Source of the DNA: Chryseobacterium culicis
Lineage (GTDB): Bacteria; Bacteroidota; Bacteroidia; Flavobacteriales; Weeksellaceae
Direction of reading: 5' to 3'
DNA length: 64,000 nucleotides
Assembly: GCF_002979755.1 (NCBI RefSeq)
Contig: NZ_PCPP01000003.1
Span: forward strand, 310,001-374,000
Shown: one piece after another, positions 34,148-43,269 of the stretch
Position numbering within the stretch: position 1 is the first letter of the stretch
How the letters are laid out: each line of letters opens with the position of its first letter
Made by a program: the position numbers and the translations under genes
Notes under the pieces: model-generated
What the model saw: only the letters and a program-made list of their open reading frames with translations
Databases searched by the model: none
Told to the model about the DNA's origin: nothing

Positions 34148-36412
34148 CTAATTTACACCAATTTCATCAACAAACAACCATGCTTTGGAATCTGCTCCGG
34201 GATTTCCGGCCGGAATAATACCTGCATTTTCAATATTTACTTTCAGGTATTTTGCATTCTGTGCTCCTACATTCACTTTGATTTTTCCGCTGGCATTTTG
34301 AATTTCTGATGCCTCTACTTCTTTGATCAGTTTAAAATTCCTGTTATCATCAGAAACAAAAATCTTTGCCGATTTAGCAAGATGAATCCAGCTTCCTTTA
34401 TTTTCAAGGGTATTGAAATAAACTTCTGAAAAAGGTGTTTTCTGGCCAAAATCAATTGTTGCCACTACATCTTTCCCCTGAAACCCTAGCCATGTTTTAC
34501 CCAGTTGTTTTACATTTCCGATAATACCATCTACTAAGGTGAAAGCTCCTCCAAAAGAATAATTTTCGCTTGGCTGTTGTTCAAGGGTTATTTTTTTCCC
34601 TGTTGTCTTTGAAATGGTAAATGGTTGTACAGACACGGCACTTTTCAGCTGACCCTCTTCAAAATAAGCTGATTTAATGGTTAAAGAATTAGGAATCTGA
34701 ACTGCATTCTGATACGTTTTAGAATTAATGGAAGGATTTGTTCCGTCCAGTGTATATCTTATTCCGTTTGTGTTTTGTGAGGTTGACAATTCGTAGGCAA
34801 TTCCAGTATTGGAAGGAATTACTTTTCCGGTGATATTATAAATACTTCTTGCATAGTTTACCTTCATATCATCCAGAACTTTAAACTGGTTGATCACTCT
34901 GTTTTCAAACTCTTTATAATCTTTAGGATCTGATGTTCCCCATCCCACTTCAGAAAGTGCCATTAATCTTGGAAAAATCATATACTGTACCTGTTTGAAA
35001 TCTAAAATATACTCTGTCCACAGATTAGCCTGAACTCCCATGATGTATTTAGCCTGTTCTGCATTCAGTTCGGAAGGGATAGGATTATAAGAATATACTT
35101 TTTCTAAAGGAGTAAAACCACCAAAAGCATTAGGCTCAGATTGCGGATCTCCCTGATAATGATCAAAATAGCAATAAGCTCCGGGTGTCATTACAGCAAA
35201 ATGTTTTGATTTTGCAGCTTCAATACCTCCGTCCACCCCTGTCCAGCTCATTACTGCTGCATTAGGAGCTAATCCACCTTCTAAAATTTCATCCCAGCCA
35301 ATAATTTTTCGTCCTTTGCTGTTGACATATTTTTCAATCCGATGAATAAAGTAGCTTTGCAAACCATGTTCATCTTTTAAATTATTTTTCTTAATCAATT
35401 CCTGGCAGTGTGCACATTCTTTCCATCGTGTTTTCGGGCACTCATCACCTCCAATGTGAATGTATTGGGAAGGGAATAATTTGATTACCTCATCCAAAAC
35501 GTTTTCCAGAAAAGTAAACGTCTCATCTTTCGGACAAAAAACATCATCAAAAACACCCCATTTTGTAGCAGATTCAAAAGGACCTTTGGTACATGCCAGT
35601 TCAGGATATGCTGATAAAGCTGCCAATGCATGCCCTGGCATTTCAATTTCCGGGACCACCGTAATATGTCTGTCCTGAGCGTATTTTACCACTTCTTTTA
35701 TTTGTTCCTGAGTATAAAAATAAGGTCCGTAAGGTTTTCCGTCAAACGTATTGTCAACATAAGCCCCGATCATGGATTCTTTACGTTTTGAGCCGATCTG
35801 AGTAAGCTTTGGATATTTTTTGATTTCAATTCTCCATCCCTGATCATCTGTCAAATGCCAGTGGAACGTGTTCAATTTATACATCGCCAGATAATCAATG
35901 TACTGTTTCACTTCATCTACGGTGAAAAAGTGACGACAAACATCCAGGTGCATTCCACGCCAGGCAAATTTTGGCTGGTCTTCAATCTTCATTGCCGGAA
36001 TTTTCTTACTCTCTTTATATTGTTCGAAAATCTGAACCAGTGTCTGTAGCGCCAGGAAATATCCCTGTTTAGTATAAGATTTTACATGAATTTGGTTGGG
36101 AGAAATTTCTATAGAATAATATTCTTTTTTATGTTCAGCATCAGCTGGAGAAGACGCAGGAATTATAGAACTTGTTAAATGAATACCACCACTCTTTTGA
36201 GCATATTGAAATTTTAACTGAGGTTCTATCCGTTTTTTGAAATATTCTGTTTCCTCTTTTGGCAGATCACCACTTAATATGAATGTTTCCGGAAGTATAA
36301 ATTCTCCCTGTAAAAGTTGAACTTTTTGAGGATAAGGGATTAGATTTAATTTATTCTGGGCTAAAATCACGTTTGAAATCAATACAAAAAACACTAAAAA
36401 AGTCCGTATCAT
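34148..36412 (-). CDS. Beta-N-acetylhexosaminidase (GH20)
   Basis: 754 residues. Signal peptide (ends 'SNVILAQ'), then GH20b domain, then the TIM barrel with 'WRGMHLDVCRHFFTVDEVKQYIDYLAMYKLNTFHWHLTDDQGWRIEIKKYP' and the catalytic pair in 'YIHIGGDECPKTRW' (D-E). 'AVMSWTGVDGG' and 'QANLWTEYI' complete the active site. A CHB_HEX_C-like segment ('TSQNTNGIRYTLDGTNPSINSKTYQN') and an F5/8 type C-like discoidin end follow. It removes terminal GlcNAc/GalNAc from glycans or chitooligomers, probably in the periplasm. It ends in GV N without a T9SS tail. Confidence 0.94.
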   Translation of the reverse strand: MIRTFLVFFVLISNVILAQNKLNLIPYPQKVQLLQGEFILPETFILSGDLPKEETEYFKKRIEPQLKFQYAQKSGGIHLTSSIIPASSPADAEHKKEYYSIEISPNQIHVKSYTKQGYFLALQTLVQIFEQYKESKKIPAMKIEDQPKFAWRGMHLDVCRHFFTVDEVKQYIDYLAMYKLNTFHWHLTDDQGWRIEIKKYPKLTQIGSKRKESMIGAYVDNTFDGKPYGPYFYTQEQIKEVVKYAQDRHITVVPEIEMPGHALAALSAYPELACTKGPFESATKWGVFDDVFCPKDETFTFLENVLDEVIKLFPSQYIHIGGDECPKTRWKECAHCQELIKKNNLKDEHGLQSYFIHRIEKYVNSKGRKIIGWDEILEGGLAPNAAVMSWTGVDGGIEAAKSKHFAVMTPGAYCYFDHYQGDPQSEPNAFGGFTPLEKVYSYNPIPSELNAEQAKYIMGVQANLWTEYILDFKQVQYMIFPRLMALSEVGWGTSDPKDYKEFENRVINQFKVLDDMKVNYARSIYNITGKVIPSNTGIAYELSTSQNTNGIRYTLDGTNPSINSKTYQNAVQIPNSLTIKSAYFEEGQLKSAVSVQPFTISKTTGKKITLEQQPSENYSFGGAFTLVDGIIGNVKQLGKTWLGFQGKDVVATIDFGQKTPFSEVYFNTLENKGSWIHLAKSAKIFVSDDNRNFKLIKEVEASEIQNASGKIKVNVGAQNAKYLKVNIENAGIIPAGNPGADSKAWLFVDEIGVN

Positions 36413-36620
36413 TGAATGTGGTTAAGGTTTGAGCTAAGATAATTATTTTTCAAAACTCTTTGAGTCTTTTAAAAACAAAATTTACACCTATTGTTTAGAG
36501 GATTACGAAACGGATAATTTACCGTTATTAAAACACAATTATAGAAATTATTCTATTATATCTCGTGCATCATGGTTTGTTTTTTGATAAACCTACACCA
36601 CTTAAAAAAATTAAAAGATT

Positions 36621-36628
36621 TAAATTTG
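36621..36628 (+). promoter_or_regulatory. -7 element of the DUF4197 gene
   Basis: TAAATTTG, 12 bp before the ATG at 36641, in the 228-bp divergent region shared with the GH20 gene. Confidence 0.5.
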
Positions 36629-36640
36629 TAAAAAAATACG

Positions 36641-37456
36641 ATGAAAAAAAACATTTTTCTAGCAGCAGCATTATTATTCTCAATGTCAACACAGGCACAA
36701 ATTTTTGATATCATAAAATCTGCCGTTAAAGATAAAACAGGAGTAGATCTTAATGTTCCGGTAAAAAATACGGGTACTTCAACTTCTCCTAAGACTACCA
36801 CTACGGGATCCGGTTCCAACAATTCATCTGTAGGCCTTAGAAACCTTACTTCTACCCAGATTTCTTCAGGATTAAAAGAGGCTTTAAGTATGGGAGTAAC
36901 AGATGGAGTAAAAAAACTGGCCGTAACGGATGGTTTTTTCAAAAATGAAGCTGTAAAGATTTTAATGCCTGAAAAATTAAGAAAAATCGACACTACTTTA
37001 CGTTCTATTGGAATGGGAAGTCTTGCTGATGAAGGAGTAAAATTACTGAACAGAGCTGCTGAAGATGCCGTAACTGAAGCTGCACCTATTTTTACAAATG
37101 CTATTACTTCCATGACGATTACGGATGCCAAAAATATTTTATTAGGCAGTAATAATGCTGCAACAAGCTACCTTCAGGGAAAAACTCAAACTCAGCTTTT
37201 CAATGCTTTTCAGCCTAAGGTAAAAGCTTCTTTAGGAAAAGTAGGAGCTGATACGCTTTGGAAAAATCTGATTTCAAAATACAATACTTTTACAGGGCAG
37301 GCTGTAACAACGGATCTTAACGAATATGTTACCACAGAAACCATCAACGGAGTATTTAAAATGGTAGCAGATAAAGAGAGCGGGATCAGAAATACCCCTG
37401 CAATGAGAACAACAAGTATTCTGCAGAAGGTATTTGCAGCTCAGGATGGGAAATAA
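36641..37456 (+). CDS. DUF4197 domain-containing exported protein
   Basis: 271 residues. Signal peptide MKKNIFLAAALLFSMSTQAQ, a Ser/Thr/Gly-rich linker (residues ~45-65), then the helical DUF4197 region: 'LTSTQISSGLKEALSMGVTDGVKKLAVTDGFFKNEAVKILMPEKLRKIDTTLRSIGMGSLADEGVKLLNRAAEDAVTEAAPIFTNAITSMTITDAKNIL' and 'TQTQLFNAFQPKVKASL'. The family is common in the periplasm of proteobacteria and Bacteroidota, with no known function. Single-gene unit with its own terminator. Confidence 0.87.
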   Translation: MKKNIFLAAALLFSMSTQAQIFDIIKSAVKDKTGVDLNVPVKNTGTSTSPKTTTTGSGSNNSSVGLRNLTSTQISSGLKEALSMGVTDGVKKLAVTDGFFKNEAVKILMPEKLRKIDTTLRSIGMGSLADEGVKLLNRAAEDAVTEAAPIFTNAITSMTITDAKNILLGSNNAATSYLQGKTQTQLFNAFQPKVKASLGKVGADTLWKNLISKYNTFTGQAVTTDLNEYVTTETINGVFKMVADKESGIRNTPAMRTTSILQKVFAAQDGK

Positions 37457-37515
37457 ATAAGAAGCTAGATATTAGAGGTTAGAAGTTAGTTTGACATGCT
37501 AACCGTTAAGATATT

Positions 37516-37546
37516 AAAGCTGTTTCATGATGAAACAGCTTTTTTG
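37516..37546 (+). terminator. Terminator of the DUF4197 gene
   Basis: AAAGCTGTTTCA-TGA-TGAAACAGCTTT followed by TTTT. Confidence 0.88.
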
Positions 37547-37815
37547 TTTTTAATTTCTTTTGTCTTGAAACAAAAGAAACAAAAATTCAAGACTGGGAGC
37601 TCTTCGCTAAAAATAAATCCTGTTCTCTAAAAATTCTAAACTTGCGCGAAATCATTATCTCTTAATCAGTTCAGAATTGGTCTCGCGCTTCGGACAGGAG
37701 AATTTTCTTAACGTTCTCAGAATTTATTTTTTTTAACGCTACGATATCCTATGTCGCTTTTAGGTGTAGCTATAGAAAGATTTATCAAATTTTAAATGAT
37801 AGTTTCCTATATTGT

Positions 37816-37854
37816 AAAAAGTTTCGGCCTCACAAAGTGAGGCCGAAACTTTTT
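37816..37854 (-). terminator. Terminator of scoB
   Basis: AAAAAGTTTCGGCCTCAC-AAA-GTGAGGCCGAAACTTTTT, a perfect 18-bp stem 14 bp beyond the scoB stop; usable in both directions. Confidence 0.9.
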
Positions 37855-37867
37855 ATTTATTTTCAGA

Positions 37868-38521
37868 TTAGAATTGCATTTCAGGAATTTCTCCTTCAAT
37901 GATCAGATCTGCTTCTGTAACTTTGATAATATCTTCTACTGAAACTCCCGGTGCTCTTTCTACCAGTTTAAATCCTGCCGGAGTTACATCCAGAACAGCT
38001 AATTCAGTAACCACTTTTTTCACACAGTTTACTCCTGTTAAAGGAAGTGTACATTTTTTAAGGATTTTACTTTCTCCTGCTTTGTTTACGTGCATCATTG
38101 CAACGATAATATTTTCTGCAGAAGCTACAAGATCCATTGCTCCTCCCATTCCTTTCACCATTTTTCCAGGAATTTTCCAGTTGGCAATATCTCCGTTTTC
38201 TGAAACTTCCATAGCTCCAAGGATGGTAAGGTCTACTTTCTGACCACGAATCATCCCGAAACTAAAGGCTGAATCAAAGAATGAACCTCCTTCCAGAATA
38301 GTAATGGTCTGTTTTCCGGCATTGATGATATCCGCATCTTCTTCTCCTTCGAAAGGGAAAGGTCCCATCCCCAAAACTCCATTTTCACTCTGGAATTCTA
38401 CGGAAATACCTTCCGGAACATAGTTGGCAACCAAAGTAGGAATCCCAATTCCCAGGTTTACATAATAACGATCTTTCAGTTCTTTTGAAATTCTTTTGGC
38501 AATTTGTTCTTTTGTAAGCAT
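37868..38521 (-). CDS. scoB: 3-oxoacid CoA-transferase subunit B
   Basis: 217 residues. 'DRYYVNLGIGIPTLVANYVPEGISVEFQSENGVLGMGPFPFEGEEDADIINAGKQTITI' carries the catalytic glutamate (SENG) and the GxGPFP loop of family I CoA-transferase beta subunits. The heterodimer with ScoA moves CoA from succinyl-CoA to acetoacetate for ketone-body or branched-chain use. The partner gene lies 2 kb away on the same strand beyond an oppositely oriented ABC exporter, which breaks the usual scoAB operon. Confidence 0.94.
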   Translation of the reverse strand: MLTKEQIAKRISKELKDRYYVNLGIGIPTLVANYVPEGISVEFQSENGVLGMGPFPFEGEEDADIINAGKQTITILEGGSFFDSAFSFGMIRGQKVDLTILGAMEVSENGDIANWKIPGKMVKGMGGAMDLVASAENIIVAMMHVNKAGESKILKKCTLPLTGVNCVKKVVTELAVLDVTPAGFKLVERAPGVSVEDIIKVTEADLIIEGEIPEMQF

Positions 38522-38645
38522 AATAAAAACTTAGACTGCAATTTAATTATTTTCACTTGAATACAAAAGAGCTTTGTTGTGTTCAATAATTAACACTGTT
38601 AGTTAAAATAATATCTGTAATTTTGTTCCATTATTTTTTAATAGA

Positions 38646-40448
38646 ATGAAAATACTTTTTAGATATCTTAAACCTTATCAGTGGCTGATCATGATCTCTT
38701 TATTCTTAGCTACTGTTAACCAGGTTTTCTCTTTATTTGCCCCGGCTATTACAGGAAATATCCTTGACCAGCTGGTTACCCATCCTAACTTTTTTGATAA
38801 AGAAAAACTATTGCCCAGAAACCTGAATGAGTATTTGTACGGAAGTTCTGTATATCATGGAGCTTTTTACTTTTTAGGATTACTTATCGGAACGGCAATG
38901 GTGAGTAGAATTGCCAAAGCTTTCCAGGATTATGTGGTAAGTGTGATTACCCAAAAGTTTGGAGCAAAAATATTTACCGATGGTTTAAAACACTCTATGG
39001 CACTTCCTTATCAGGAATTTGAGGATCAGAGAAGTGGTGAAACCCTGTCAATTTTAACGAAAGTAAGAGAAGATACGGTAAAATTCATCACTAATTTCAT
39101 CAATATTTTCTTTGGAATTCTGGTAAGTATTATTTTCGTTTCCGTGTATGCTATCCGTTTACACTGGTCAATTATGCCGGTTTATATCTGTGGAATTTTC
39201 TTTATAGCCATTGTTACCAATTTACTGAGTAAAAGGATAAAGGTTATTCAGAAAAATATTGTTACTGAAACCACAGCTCTTGCCGGAAGTACTACGGAAA
39301 GTTTAAGAAATATTGAAATTGTTAAAAGTTTAGGGTTGACTAATCAGGAAGTAATCCGTTTAAACAACAATACTTACAAGATTCTGGGTCTTGAGCTGAG
39401 AAAAGTAAAAAGTATCCGTTCTTTAAGTTTTATTCAGGGAACGATGGTCAATTTTCTTCAGCAGATGATTACCCTGACGTTATTGTATCTGATTTTTAAA
39501 AACATTGTTACACCGGGTCAGTATCTGTCTCTGATGTTTTATGGTTTCTTTATCTTCGGACCTATGCAGGAAATCGGAAATATTATTATTTCTTATCGTG
39601 AGGCAGAAGCGTCTCTTCAAAATTTTGACCGTTTGATGAAAAAAGATGTGGAAGAAAAGCCTCTTCATCCCAAGCAAATTGGTGCTATTGAGGAGCTTGA
39701 ATTTAAGCATGTTTCTTTCAAACATCAGTCTGCACAATATAAAGCTTTAAATAATATCTCTTTTGATCTCAAAAATGGGGAGACCATTGCTTTTGTAGGG
39801 CCAAGCGGCTCCGGAAAAAGTACATTGGTAAAATTACTGGTGGGATTGTACAGACCTCAGGAAGGGAATATTTTGTATAACGGAATCAATGGAAAGGAAT
39901 TTGATTTTGATGAACTGAGAAATCAGATTGGTTTTGTGACACAGGATACTCAATTATTTGCGGGAACAATCAAGGAAAACCTTCTTTTCGTTAATCCTTC
40001 AGCTACTGAAGAGGAACTGGCGATGGCTTTACAGAAATCAAGCTGTACCGCATTGCTGGAAAGAGCAGAAAAAGGAATTGAAACCGTGATTGGTGAAGGA
40101 GGCCTGAAGCTGAGTGGCGGTGAAAAACAAAGGATTGCTATTGCCAGAGCCCTTTTAAGAAAACCTCATTTGCTGATTTTTGATGAAGCCACTTCTGCAT
40201 TGGACAGTATTACTGAAGAAGAAATTACCACTACCATCAAAGACATTTCAAAAGAAAGAGAACAGATTACTGTACTGATCGCCCACCGTTTAAGTACAAT
40301 CATGCATGCGGATAAAATTTATGTTCTTGAACGCGGACAAGTTGTAGAAACAGGCTCCCACGCCAATCTCATTGCTGAAAAAGGACTTTACTACGCGATG
40401 TGGAGACAACAGATCGGAGAAAGAAAAACACTTACTCCTCAAGCATAA
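38646..40448 (+). CDS. ABC exporter, fused permease and ATPase (MsbA-like)
   Basis: 600 residues. Six-helix exporter domain (about 1-310: 'YQWLIMISLFLATVNQVFSLFAPAITGNILDQL', 'LSIMPVYICGIFFIAIVTNLLSKR' type helices), then an ATPase with Walker A 'GPSGSGKSTLVKLLVGL', Q-loop 'GFVTQDTQLFAGTIKENL', signature 'LSGGEKQRIAIARALL', Walker B 'LLIFDEATSALDS' and H-loop 'VLIAHRLSTI'. Half-transporter acting as a homodimer; lipid or drug export is typical for the class and substrate cannot be read from the sequence. It lies between scoB and scoA in the opposite direction. Confidence 0.94.
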   Translation: MKILFRYLKPYQWLIMISLFLATVNQVFSLFAPAITGNILDQLVTHPNFFDKEKLLPRNLNEYLYGSSVYHGAFYFLGLLIGTAMVSRIAKAFQDYVVSVITQKFGAKIFTDGLKHSMALPYQEFEDQRSGETLSILTKVREDTVKFITNFINIFFGILVSIIFVSVYAIRLHWSIMPVYICGIFFIAIVTNLLSKRIKVIQKNIVTETTALAGSTTESLRNIEIVKSLGLTNQEVIRLNNNTYKILGLELRKVKSIRSLSFIQGTMVNFLQQMITLTLLYLIFKNIVTPGQYLSLMFYGFFIFGPMQEIGNIIISYREAEASLQNFDRLMKKDVEEKPLHPKQIGAIEELEFKHVSFKHQSAQYKALNNISFDLKNGETIAFVGPSGSGKSTLVKLLVGLYRPQEGNILYNGINGKEFDFDELRNQIGFVTQDTQLFAGTIKENLLFVNPSATEEELAMALQKSSCTALLERAEKGIETVIGEGGLKLSGGEKQRIAIARALLRKPHLLIFDEATSALDSITEEEITTTIKDISKEREQITVLIAHRLSTIMHADKIYVLERGQVVETGSHANLIAEKGLYYAMWRQQIGERKTLTPQA

Positions 40449-40482
40449 AAAAAGCGCTGAAAATATTTTCAGCGCTTTTTTT
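40447..40482 (+). terminator. Palindromic terminator shared by the ABC exporter and scoA
   Basis: AAAAAAAGCGCTGAAAAT followed at once by its exact reverse complement (36 bp). It begins inside the exporter's TAA and ends 18 bp before the scoA stop on the other strand, so it serves both convergent genes. Confidence 0.9.
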
Positions 40483-40499
40483 ATTTTTATGATTCGAGC

Positions 40500-41201
40500 T
40501 TATTCTTTAGTTCTCACTGTTCGTTGCTCAATTCTTTTTTCAAATTTTTCTCCCTGGAAAATTCTCTGAATCATGATTCCCGGAATATGAATCTCATTTG
40601 GATCTAATTGTCCTGGTTCTACCAGTTCTTCTACTTCAGCAATGGTAATTTTTGCAGCTCCTGCCATCGGATGGTTGAAGTTTCTCGCCGAACCTTTGAA
40701 GATAAGGTTTCCGGCATGGTCTCCTTTCCATGCTTTTACGATAGAAAAGTCTGCCTCGTAAGCGTGCTCCAGGATATGAGGTTTTCCTTTGAATTCCTTC
40801 ACTTCTTTTCCTTCTGCTACTTCAGTTCCATACCCTGCAGGGGTATAAAAAGCTGGAATTCCTGCCTGAGCCGCTCTACATTTTTCAGCCAAAGTTCCCT
40901 GGGGAGTAAGCTCTACATCCAATTCACCTGAAAGCATCTGTCTTTCAAATTCAGCATTTTCACCTACGTAAGAAGAGATCATTTTCTTAATCTGTCTTTT
41001 GTGAAGCAGTAGTCCTAATCCGAAATCATCTACTCCTGCATTGTTTGAAATACAAGTCAGATCTTTCACATCACTTTCTACCAAAGCATTGATTGAGTTT
41101 TCAGGGATCCCGCAAAGTCCGAATCCGCCAAGCATCAGTGTCATTCCATCCTGAATTCCTTCGATGGCCTCCTTTGCATTTTTTACTCTTTTATCTATCA
41201 T
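40500..41201 (-). CDS. scoA: 3-oxoacid CoA-transferase subunit A
   Basis: 233 residues. 'IDKRVKNAKEAIEGIQDGMTLMLGGFGLCGIPENSINAL' is the CoA-binding start of family I alpha subunits, followed by 'NNAGVDDFGLGLLL', 'ELTPQGTLAEKCRAAQAGIPAFYTPAGYGTEVAEGKE' and 'GSARNFNHPMAGAAKITIAEVEELVEPGQLDPNEIHIPGI'. It pairs with ScoB (37868). Subunits are usually adjacent; here each has its own promoter and terminator, so stoichiometry must be balanced in trans. Confidence 0.94.
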   Translation of the reverse strand: MIDKRVKNAKEAIEGIQDGMTLMLGGFGLCGIPENSINALVESDVKDLTCISNNAGVDDFGLGLLLHKRQIKKMISSYVGENAEFERQMLSGELDVELTPQGTLAEKCRAAQAGIPAFYTPAGYGTEVAEGKEVKEFKGKPHILEHAYEADFSIVKAWKGDHAGNLIFKGSARNFNHPMAGAAKITIAEVEELVEPGQLDPNEIHIPGIMIQRIFQGEKFEKRIEQRTVRTKE

Positions 41202-41569
41202 GAAATATTAGATTTTTCTGTTGGCTAAATTTAATAAATTTTCTTGTATATCCGATGAATGGAAACCATCCTGAATTTCGTGCTTTTAGAAATATCTTTT
41301 TTTAACATTTAAAACACTTATAACCACAATATTACTATTAAAACCGAACAAGTCTGTTCGGTTTTTACCCTATTTTTCCTCAAATTGATTTATATTTGAA
41401 GTCTCAAAGCCGGAAATACAGTATATTTTATTGCTTTTGGATTTAAATTAAACACAATTTCAATGTAAAAATTATTCTATAGTAAATACTTACTACCTCT
41501 TTCCGGTATTTCATTTTCTACAGATACCATCACATTAATCATATATAAAATCAAACCTTAAACAAAAAC
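41202..41569. other. Divergent intergenic region (368 bp) with an isolated hairpin
   Basis: Separates scoA and the YwqK-like gene. Contains the terminator-like hairpin at 41340-41366 and a long-range pair GGAAATAC (around 41413) / GTATTTC (around 41506). No ORF longer than a few codons is credible. Confidence 0.45.
41340..41366. terminator. Terminator-like hairpin without an annotated gene
   Basis: AAAACCGAACA-AGTC-TGTTCGGTTTTT. It lies between two divergent promoters, so neither neighbouring gene needs it. It may end an unannotated small RNA on either strand. Confidence 0.6.
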
Positions 41570-43099
41570 ATGAAAAAATTATTTACCTCAGCATTACTGG
41601 CATTGGTGCTCAGTGTCAATGTATATGCACAAGAAAAAACTTACTTCGATGAAAACTGGGAAAAAACCACCCAGGAGAACATGGAATATTACCGTGAAAC
41701 AACTCCTAAAGGAAAATTAACCCTTATCAAAGACTTCTACAAGGACGGAAAACTTCAAATGGAAGGACTTGCTTCTGACACCACTCCCAACAGTGAAATT
41801 TTTGATGGAAAAGTAACCTGGTATACTCCTGAAGGAAAAGTAATGACTATAACGACATTTTCTAATGGTAAGCAACTGGGAGTCTCTCAATCTTATGATG
41901 AAAAAGGAAGACTTACGGAAGATGTAAATTATAAATCCGACGGTACTTTCGATGGAAAGGCATTCCTTTATAAAGATGTAGAAAGTGAATATTTTTACAA
42001 CACCATTACTACCTATGAGAATTCAATACCTGCCAAGACCATCGTTTATGATGAAAATATAAAAAGAATTAGGTATGAAAACTATACTACTAAAGACGGC
42101 GGAACCGAAACCAAATATTATGACGAAAAAGGAAAGCTTATTGGTACTGCTCCTTCAGGTTCGGGAGAAACCCTGCTGGTAGATTATTATCCAAATCCAA
42201 TGAGAGTTTCTAAAATTGAAAAATATAAAAGTGATGGGAGCGTAAAGGAAGGTGTTATCTATGCTAAAAATGGAAAACTGCTGCAGGAACAGAAGAACAG
42301 TAAAAAAGAGGGTTATAAAACCACTTATGATGAATCAGGTAAAAAAATAGGGCATCTTGTTTATCAGTACGACAAAGAAAATGATACTTTCAAACCTATG
42401 GATGGTGAAGATTATCAGTTTAATTATGATTCTACCCAGATTTCGGGTATCGATATTTATAAAAATGGAAGTATCATAATCAGTAAATCTTTCGATGAAG
42501 CAGGAAAATTATCCTCGGAAAAAATATTAAAAGATGATATTACACAGGAGATCAAATATTACAGTCCTGATGGAAAACTGAAATCTACATTGACTTATAA
42601 AGATGAAATGCCTTATAATGGTACATCCTATGAAGGGCTTACCGAAACACAATATAAGGAAGGAGTTGTAGTGAATACGAGAATATATAATGAAGAGAAA
42701 AAGCTGAAATCTGAGAAGAAATTAAATTCCAAGCAAACAGCTTATGATGCCATTATCTATGATAACAAAGGTGTTACTTTATACACTTACAACCAGCCTT
42801 TGAATGAAGACGAAGATAATTATTTCTTCACAGCACAAATTGTACAGTATGTAAAAGGAAAACCTACCAACAAATCTTCTATAAAAAAGGGGATCCTTCA
42901 AACCGGAAAAATAAAATTAACCACCTTAAACGGGTCTAAAGAACTTGAACGTAATGGAAAATGGGTACTTTTAAAACTTTATGGCACGGATGGAAAACTT
43001 ATTCAGGAAACCAAAACGTTAGCCGATATACCGGAAGAGTATTCTTCTACTGAAAATCCGGCAATGCTAAGTGAGGATGATCTGTACTATTTTGACTAA
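41570..43099 (+). CDS. Exported YwqK/MORN-like repeat protein
   Basis: 509 residues. Signal peptide MKKLFTSALLALVLSVNVYAQ. The body is a run of ~20-25-residue beta-hairpin repeats of the YwqK type: 'KGKLTLIKDFYKDGKLQMEG', 'DGKVTWYTPEGKVMTITTFSNGKQLG', 'SQSYDEKGRLTEDVNYKSDGTFDG', 'KYYDEKGKLIG', 'KYYSPDGKLKSTLTYKDEMPYNG', 'KLYGTDGKLIQETKTL'. Databases name such proteins 'toxin-antitoxin system YwqK family antitoxin', but secretion and isolation from any toxin argue against that here. A structural or envelope role is more plausible; function unknown. Confidence 0.8.
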   Translation: MKKLFTSALLALVLSVNVYAQEKTYFDENWEKTTQENMEYYRETTPKGKLTLIKDFYKDGKLQMEGLASDTTPNSEIFDGKVTWYTPEGKVMTITTFSNGKQLGVSQSYDEKGRLTEDVNYKSDGTFDGKAFLYKDVESEYFYNTITTYENSIPAKTIVYDENIKRIRYENYTTKDGGTETKYYDEKGKLIGTAPSGSGETLLVDYYPNPMRVSKIEKYKSDGSVKEGVIYAKNGKLLQEQKNSKKEGYKTTYDESGKKIGHLVYQYDKENDTFKPMDGEDYQFNYDSTQISGIDIYKNGSIIISKSFDEAGKLSSEKILKDDITQEIKYYSPDGKLKSTLTYKDEMPYNGTSYEGLTETQYKEGVVVNTRIYNEEKKLKSEKKLNSKQTAYDAIIYDNKGVTLYTYNQPLNEDEDNYFFTAQIVQYVKGKPTNKSSIKKGILQTGKIKLTTLNGSKELERNGKWVLLKLYGTDGKLIQETKTLADIPEEYSSTENPAMLSEDDLYYFD

Positions 43100-43217
43100 T
43101 CATTATTCATATATTTAACGCAGTTTCAATTTTTTGGAACTGTTTTTTATTTGCCCACAGATGACACTGATTTTCACGAATGATTGTGTATAGATTTTGT
43201 GAAAAATTAAATGAAAA

Positions 43218-43243
43218 AGAGGCTGTCAAAAATGGCAGCCTCT
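43218..43243 (-). terminator. Terminator of the metallophosphoesterase gene
   Basis: GAGGCTG-TC-A...G-GCAGCCTC stem with A5 on the left, giving a T-run on the minus strand, 27 bp after the stop. Confidence 0.8.
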
Positions 43244-43269
43244 CTATTACAATTGTGTGAATTTACTTT

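Larger units (their letters stand above)
37457..37867. repeat. Gene-free stretch with two terminators and a dispersed repeat
   Basis: Holds the DUF4197 terminator (37516-37546), a hairpin TTTCTTTTGT-N6-ACAAAAGAAA (37554-37579) and about 200 bp with GCGCGAAA (37643-) and TCGCGC (37682-) motifs that look like a dispersed Chryseobacterium extragenic element, then the scoB terminator (37816-37854). No ORF is supported. Confidence 0.55.

Noticed and set aside
36556..37131. 191-codon minus-strand ORF
   Set aside because: It is antisense to the DUF4197 gene, which has a signal peptide and a recognised family; the low-stop shadow comes from the gene's codon use.
41570..43099. Toxin-antitoxin locus
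   Set aside because: The YwqK-type label is by repeat similarity only; the protein is exported and no toxin-like gene is adjacent.
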